From contig VWZS01008172.1 in assembly GCA_013397075.1 (NCBI GenBank), forward strand, positions 744,001 through 808,000: DNA of 64,000 bases, given 5' to 3'. Below are positions 52,201 to 60,298 of this stretch, piece by piece. Numbering within the stretch: position 1 is the first letter of the stretch; every line of letters begins with the position of its first letter. The DNA comes from Rhabdornis inornatus (Eukaryota; Chordata; Aves; Passeriformes; Rhabdornithidae). Made by a program: the position numbers and the translations under genes. Below the pieces are notes generated by a model, which saw only the letters and a program-made list of their open reading frames with translations, did no database searches and was not told the DNA's origin.

Positions 52201-55200
52201 GGGTATGGGTTTTGTAAAGGAGTAAAGGAAATGAATTGGCCAAAGTATTTTGAGAACACGCTGGCCAAGAGCTGCTTCCAAACCAGTTGTGCCCTTGGTC
52301 TGCAGCCCTATGGAATTTTTACTGAAGTAGCAACTGACTCAAAATGGAAAAATAATAATCACCTCCCCACATACACCAAATTAAATAAAGCAGATCCAAG
52401 CAGAGGATTGATTGCCTGACAGGATTTTAAAAGAAACAAACACAGACCAAAAGAGAATCCAACCCAAAAAATTGTGGTTCTAATTTCAACTTGACTCATT
52501 TTAAAATCAGTAACTGAAAGGCAGATTATAAATGTGGTCCTAGTGTACCAGATTTCAGTGTAGAGCCAGCCACACTTCAAACTGCTTCAGTTTATGTAGC
52601 AAAGTGTTCCACCTAAAGTACAATCCCTGCTCATAGGGGAGATTTTGTAATGGCTTGCCTCAGCTGCACAATTCAACCAAACTGCTGGTTACATCTGGGC
52701 TTAAGGATTTACTTTTATGAGTTTACTTTATTGGGCATTTAATTGTTCGTTACATTAGGAGATGACAATGCATTTATTCTGTCAAAGAGCTTCAAAATAT
52801 CTGTCCTTTCAGATAAAGGGATCTGACTCAGTGTGGCAGTATTTTCTTTTCCTTTCCTTACTGATGAACAAAATCTTAGCAGTTTGGATGAGAAATCATA
52901 GTTTCCCATGAACTAACATATCATGGTTTGCTTAACTCAGATGTTTAGGGCTTCTCCATTTGTTTTTCTGGGCTTTCAAAACATGGTTCAGTTTTGCTGA
53001 AAGAGATTTCTGAGATTTTTTTTCCCCCCACAAAAATAGCTTTTACTTAACAAGGGTTTAAATTTAATTCATCTTTAAAATAAATACTAAAAACCCAAAG
53101 GAGGGATTTTTCTGTGGACAGCAAAATACTTGGCCAAAACTCTGCAGCCCCTGTGCTAAAAGCCAAATGGTTGCAAGTTTAGTGGAAAGATGTGCTCACA
53201 ATGATGGAGAATGAAACATTAGCTGAATAGAACCATAACATGGATTTGCAGAGGATTCTTTACATTGGTGTACCCCTCTACAAGCACTTATATACATTCT
53301 ATTATCTGTCTCAAGAGATCATTATTAATGGCTTCAGTTGTTTAATTTGTTGAATGTTGTTCAGGATTGTGAGCAGGACTGTTGGACAAGATTAAAGTGC
53401 TTTGCCATGTGCTGTGTTCCAGTCCAGGTGAAAACCCCTGCTCTGCTCAGTCAGTTCTTTTGAATGAAAAACACTCCTTTCACGAACCAGGATAAAGCTG
53501 GCAAGCAGGGCATGTGCCACAGCAAGATAGGAGAGGGAAAATATCTTCTAACTGCCTGTAGATTTAAACATTATTCTGGAAGTTCTAGAATTTTTAAACC
53601 TGGGAAATACACCCAGTCACAAGTTGAAGTTTAATACTTTTAAAATACTGTGTGTTCACCCTGATTTATAGATAAAATAGTTGCCTTCTGAGTTTCCGGT
53701 AAAGTCCTTTTTTTCTGAGCAGTAGATTTACTTTTAATTAAAAACTCAACTACTGAAAATGAAATATTTCTCTGTGATAACAAGATCCATTAATTTCTGG
53801 TTTCTGTATTTTACAATAGTCATTTTAAAATCTTTCAGCTTTTACAAGTCAAACAATGTGCAGCGGTTCCACTATTCAAGACCAGTCAGAAAAGGATCTG
53901 TTGACCCTAAAAATGAATTTGCTGTAAGTAAATTAAGGACAAGGTGATGGATGTAGTTCTGGTAACTGTGACTGAATTTTGATCCTAGCTCCTTCCTTAG
54001 GCTCAGGTTACTCTTTATAGACACCTTAACTTTAAGATCTGATTCAAAAAAATGAAATGCAAGACTTTTCTATTTCAGCACTCCCCCTGTGTACTCAATT
54101 ATACATCACTTTTCCAGCTGCAGGTAAACATTATGCAGTTAAACATGTTCAGCATGTTTGTGTTAAGCAGTTAATTTTTCTGGTAGAGGTTTTCATTAGG
54201 AAACAAGGTGAAATGTAAACAAATGTCAAATGCTTTGCTGCTTGTAGTTTGCAACGCTTCCATCAGCTGCCAGCCTGGCAATGAGGTGAGTGTTGTCTGC
54301 TTTCATGGGTCCTGTGAAGTCTCACCTCATGAGAGAACTGCCTGTGCCATTTTTACTCCCGTGCCTAATGGTGGAATGGTGAGGAATGCCCTTCACTTTT
54401 CAAATATTCTAAGAAATCTACACCACCATAATTTGCTTTTCATTGTTAAGCATAAAAATGTGGTAAGTGCGTGTCTTTTCATTTTACAGGTATATAGTAT
54501 TTTATGGTTTGTTTTGAAAAGCATCCTACCCAGGCCTTATAGCTAAAGGTGTGCTCTTGGCATACTGCTGGGAAAAGCCATTTCTTTCCAAAATGTACAA
54601 TTTCTGTTAGGTGTGTGCTGATTAGCAGAGTCAACACTTTCATGTAAGAGCTTCCTACCTGCTGTTAAATCAGCACTTCAGACACAAACTCTACCCTGAC
54701 ATCCCAGAATGTATTGTCAAGACTCAGGCTGCACTTTGGCTTCCTTTACAAACTAGAGAGTTTTGGGCCCATTTATGAATATACCTTGAAATGGTTTTAC
54801 AAGAACTAAATTGTTGATGTTTTCATTGCTGAGAACAATAGATAAGATGCATGTTTCCTTCAAAGAGGTGGAAACTGGGACAGCTGCAGTGTCTTCATTA
54901 CATCTGTTATGGTATTTCTCAGTACTGGCAGTTTCGATGAGCTGATACTGAAATAAGGAGCAGCAGGGTAAATGAAACAGTGGCTATTCCAAACTATTGT
55001 AAAATACCAACAGCTAGCCTTGCTCAGAAAAGAAAAATGAGAGGAACAAAACAAAGTCAGAATGCTGGCAAGTTGTTATAGGGCTATTACTGCTTTTAAC
55101 TGCAGGATTACCTTTTAAATGTGGAGAGAGGAAATATAATCTGGGCAGAGAGAGCAAGTCATTTAATGACAGCCATTCCATCTATAGTGGCAAAAATAGG

Positions 55201-58200
55201 AATACAGACTAAAAGATTCGAGGGTAATTTTCTTTTTCCCTTGCTTTGTGCAGGCTTTGTGCCTGAAGATGGCCTAATCTGAAATCAGGAAGATTATTTG
55301 TTCAAGTCGCTGTGCTAGATTTAGTTTGCAGTGTCTTTTTATGCAAAAATATGAATATGTTTTCCATCTACATCCGTTTCATTCTCACATCTCAGAAGAG
55401 AAAAAGATTAAAGTTTCAATCCTGAAGTATAATTTTCTCCTGCTATGTTTTTTAATAGTCTATGTGGATTGAGAGGACATCATTTGTTACAGCCTACAAA
55501 CTTCCAGGAATCCTGCGCTGGTTTGAGGTGGTGTCCATATCACAAGTGAGTATTAACGTGCTCAGGGCCCACCCAACTTGGAGCTGTTTAATCCTCATGT
55601 ACAAACCAGTTTGCAAAGTTATCAACAAGGCTACAGTTACTTCTTTATATACATATAAAACCATTGTTATTTGCATTTAATCTTTCTACTGCTCAATAGA
55701 GGATCAATATATCTTATGCCTGATTTATAGTTTCAGAGCTGAACAAGTGTGTGTGGGTTTGCTGAATTGCAAAGCTGTTGTTCATGTACGTGAGTTTTAT
55801 AAAACCAAAAAGACCTGTTTATGTCTTTATGAACCTTAGAAGTTTCTTGTTCTTGTTTCTTTATAGTACACAATTAGTCCTTTAGAGAATGCTATTGAGA
55901 CTATGTCCACGACAAATGAAAAGATTTTGATGATGATTAACCAGTACCAGAGGGATGAGAACCTCCCCATTAATCCACTTTCCATGCTTCTGAATGGAAT
56001 TGTTGATCCAGCTGTTATGGGTGGCTTTGTTAACTATGAGAAGGTAGGAGCTTTTGAGTCACTGCAAAGAGCATTCTCAGGTGGATCATTTCATAATCCT
56101 CCTACACCCTTTGTTAAAGTGGCAATGCAGTGGGGATGGGGCATAGGAAAGCCATCATTCCATCAGTTCAGGGATCCTCATACCCTCATTTCCTGGTCAC
56201 CTCTGTCTTTGAAAGCAAACCAGAATAACTGAAGTGATCAGTTGATGTAAATCATGACACTCCAAATCTGTTTCTTTTTAGTTTCACTGTAAACTTAATA
56301 AAAGAAACAATAATTGGGTTTCGTAATAAGGGTCTCAAAGTCAGAAGTGCTGGATAAAGTCCAAATACATCTTTTTATGAAGAGCACCTCAGTTCCCAAC
56401 TGGTAGAGGGAGGAATTATCACCAGCAGCATCTGGCTGAGGACCGTGCATGTGTCTCTCCTCTTTGATGGCCAGTATTCTGATCACCAGCTGGGCTCTGT
56501 GGATAAATGCTTGATTTCTTTACCTGTCAAAATGATGGACTGCATTTATTTATTTTTTTGTCTAAGGCTTTCTTTACAGAAGAATATATCAGACACCATC
56601 CAGAGGATGCAGAAAAACTGAACAGACTCAAAGATCTGATTGCTTGGCAGGTAATTTCTCACTGACAGCCACCACTGAGGCTTCACCAGGGGTTCCTTTG
56701 TTCCATTCCTGTCTAGTAGGAGAACACAGCATTGAAGTGATTTTGGTATTTCCACTTTTTTTAACCCCTGAAAGGTATTTTGTAGAACACATCATCTGGA
56801 ATGGTTTATCAAAAGCCACATATAGCAGGCTACATTTATGGTTAAAAGGACCAGGATTTCCAGCTTGGCTTGTATTCCTGAAGAGAAAACTAAGAGCATG
56901 ACAAAAGTCGTAATGATTTCATGAATTTCTGAGGTTGGCAAATGTCAGAAGCCCTCTTGGGAAACAACTCTTTCCTAGAGTATTTGGTTTTTGTGGATGA
57001 TTTTTTTCTGTTTATTTATTTATTGTTTTCATAGAAACATTAATGGAGTGCTTGCTCCTCTCAGGAATTATTTTCATGCTCAGTGACCCTTCTAGGTTGT
57101 TGCTATGTGTCTTCTGTGTGGCAAATAGCAGGAAGATTATTAGGAAATATTTTTAAGCTGTATCTCCAGAGAAGAACTGAATATTCTCCCTCTACTGGCA
57201 GCACTGAGGTTATTTGTGTTTACTTTTTATTATTTTATATACAGTGTATATATGATAAAACAACCAGCTTGCAGAACCCTTTTGTCCTCAAGGAGAAAAG
57301 TGCACCTATGGAAGGTGGTAGCAGAAAGAACTCTATTTTTGCTGAGATTCAAGGGAAAATGGCTCCTTCTGTTGACCTGGTAATGATAATGGAGCAGAAA
57401 AAAACATTACCTCAGAAATTATCAATTCTATTTCCATTAACCAGTCCCAAATAGAAATCATTGCTATCAATAGATAGATAGAGGGATGGTAAGAAATAGT
57501 GAGAGTTCATCTGGGATTTTACTATCAGAAATGAATGGCTCAAGGTGTTTCTCCTCATGTTCCATGTCTCATTTTTTGTACTTACTAAAAACATCCCTGG
57601 AAACATCCAAGGCCAGGTTGGCTCTGAGCAATGTGATGGAATTGAAGATGCCCCTGTCTATGGCAGGGGGTTGGACTGGGAGACCTTTAAAGGTCCCTTC
57701 CAACCCAAAACTATTCAATGATTCTGTCTCTCTTTCACAGATGAGGAACAGAAAAAAATTACTGTTTATTCCTCTCTCAGCCTTGAAATGAATCTTCCAA
57801 AGCGTTTTAATGAAATTGTTTGTATTATTTTCAAAATGGTTTTGAAGCTTCTTCCTGTTTCACTTTGACTCATCCCAGTTTGGTTATTATTTGAGTTGTA
57901 CCTTTACAGTTTCTCCTGGGTCATTGCCCACCACAGCTCTGTGTGTTGTTTTCTGGCCATCAGAATCACTCAGTGAGTTCAGTGGGCCAGTGTCCATCTG
58001 GCATTAGGAAACAAGGGGTAATTTCCACCTATCCCTGCAAATCCCTCTAAGGAGGACAAACAGATCTGTCAGTAACAGATGGGATTTAATACTATGATTT
58101 TAAAAGTTACTTTGGAATTGCACTTCCATAAAATATGATCAACATGATGGATAGACCAATGTTCACAGTATTTACTGAGTCAGAACACAAAAAGGAAGCA

Positions 58201-60154
58201 GGGAATCTAAGTGGATTTTACCAAAAATCCCAGATATTAATGCAAAAGAGTTAAAAGCCGAAATAAAGCAGTTAGAAAAGGTTAGTGGCAGAAGGGGAGC
58301 TAAAAGTATTTTGCACAAATCTCATAACATTAAAATACATGGAAGAGAGAAAAGAGCCTCTGTGAGGCAGCCAATATTTTTCAGAAATTTACTGGGAAAA
58401 CCCATTTTCCATGAGCCTTTTCCATCTTGTATTTGCTGCTCCAAGCTGAGATCAGTGGGCAAATCCACGTGCCAGTCACAGGAAGAGTTTTGCAGCTGAT
58501 TTCCCAGATAATCTAAACAGAGCCAGAGAGGTTGTTGGACCCTCTTGAAAAGTCTCACGTTTTTTCTTGTTTTGTTCCTCCTAAGATACCTTTCCTTGGG
58601 GCTGGAATTAAAATTCATGAAAGAAGAGTTTCTGATAATCTTCGTCCTTTCCATGACCGGATGGAGGAATGTTTCATGCTCTTAAAAGTCAAAGTGGAAA
58701 AACAATATGGAGCCAGAGAACTGGTATTACTCTCCTTTTAACCTCTACCCCAATTTCTCTTTATTAAACACACTTCTTGTTCTAAACAAAAATATGCTAT
58801 TCTTTTTTTTGCTTATGGGTTTTCTTGTGATCTAAAGGTAGTAGGATCTGAGTTGTATCATCCAAGAGCTGATTCATTTCTCTGACACATCAAATATTCC
58901 TCATTCTGGAAGATTTTAAGTATATTTTATTATAACTTCAAATTGCAAGTCTTTTCAGCCTTATTGAGGAAGCAAAATCAAGTTCATATGTTTGCTCTCT
59001 GTAATTTTTCTTAGTGGTTTAGGACTTTGATCTGCAATTGATGTCTCCCTGTGCCAGCCACTTCCAGCTGTGTTGTGAAGTAAAACCTGTCATGTGTATA
59101 ATACTATGATTATTAGTTGAGAACAAACTAAAATATCTGGGAATTTGGGGATAACTTTTGAACACAAACTCTCCTGACAATTCTTGGATAAAATATTCTA
59201 TCTGAGTTGTGCAGGCTAGCAAGAATGACATTGCCTGTTTTTTGTGATTAAAGGCCAGTTACTTTGGAAATTATTTTATATTGTTGTTTTCAGCATTGAT
59301 GATTTTATAATAGGATTTATTTCTTCTGTTATAGGGGGAAAAGTAGCAAGGTTCTAACTTAAATTTGGGATATGTGCTGTGTTATACACCTGTATGATGA
59401 AAATTCTATATATCTATCTGAATATGGTATTTATTTTGCAATAATAGTGGCTGTAATTGCAATAATTCACTTGAAACCATGTAATTGCAATAATAATTGC
59501 AATAACAGAGGCTGTAATCCCCAATGAGAAATCTTGCCTCTTGCTTGAACCCTCAAGCACTCTTAGGGACCAGCACTTTAAAAACCCAACCTATTTAAAA
59601 TTTTGCAGAGAATGTGCTTTGTGAATTGAGTTTGGGAGGTTAGAAGAGTAAGAATTCATCCAGACACAGGATAAATCACAGTAATTAATGGGAGCAGACA
59701 ACTTTTCTCATGCCAAGTGTGAAACACCTGCACAGCCTTCAGGGCCTGGTGTGAGGAGGGTGAATTGAAGATCCAGGGGTTTTTGACAGGATGTGTTTCT
59801 CTTTTCCATCCTGCAGCCAGAGTTTGATGACAAGAGGGTCGGGCGGCCGAGGTCGATGCTGAAATCCTACCGCCAGTTATCCTTCATCTCCATGTGCTCC
59901 ATGAGCTCAGACTGCAGCACTCCCAAAAAACTTGCTTCAGAAAGGTTGGTTAGAAGTATAAATAAACACAGTCCTGGTTTTTTAATCAGTTTTATGAGAT
60001 GCAACAAAATGATTTTTAAAAAGAATAAAGACCACCAGCAGCCTTTTCAGACTATACCAACATTATTTTTAACTGTAGCTATCACTTCCTCCAGACTGGA
60101 AACTAACTCCAGTGTTTCATTCTTAATAGACAAAATGTGTTCAACTCTCATTTA

Positions 60155-60199
<45 letters not shown>

Positions 60200-60253
60200 A
60201 ATTTATTTTTTAAAAAAANNNNNNNNNNNNNAAAAAAAAATTTTTCACTAATA

Positions 60254-60298
<45 letters not shown>

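Noticed and set aside
54208..54546. 112-codon plus-strand frame in intron 16
   Set aside because: It has no domain or homology by eye, and exons 16 and 17 are adjacent in the conserved protein (EFA/SMWIE).
59793..60251. 152-codon frame continuing from exon 21 into poly-Lys
   Set aside because: After 59944 (AG|gttggt) the frame is intronic read-through. The poly-Lys and X residues come from the A runs and the N gap.
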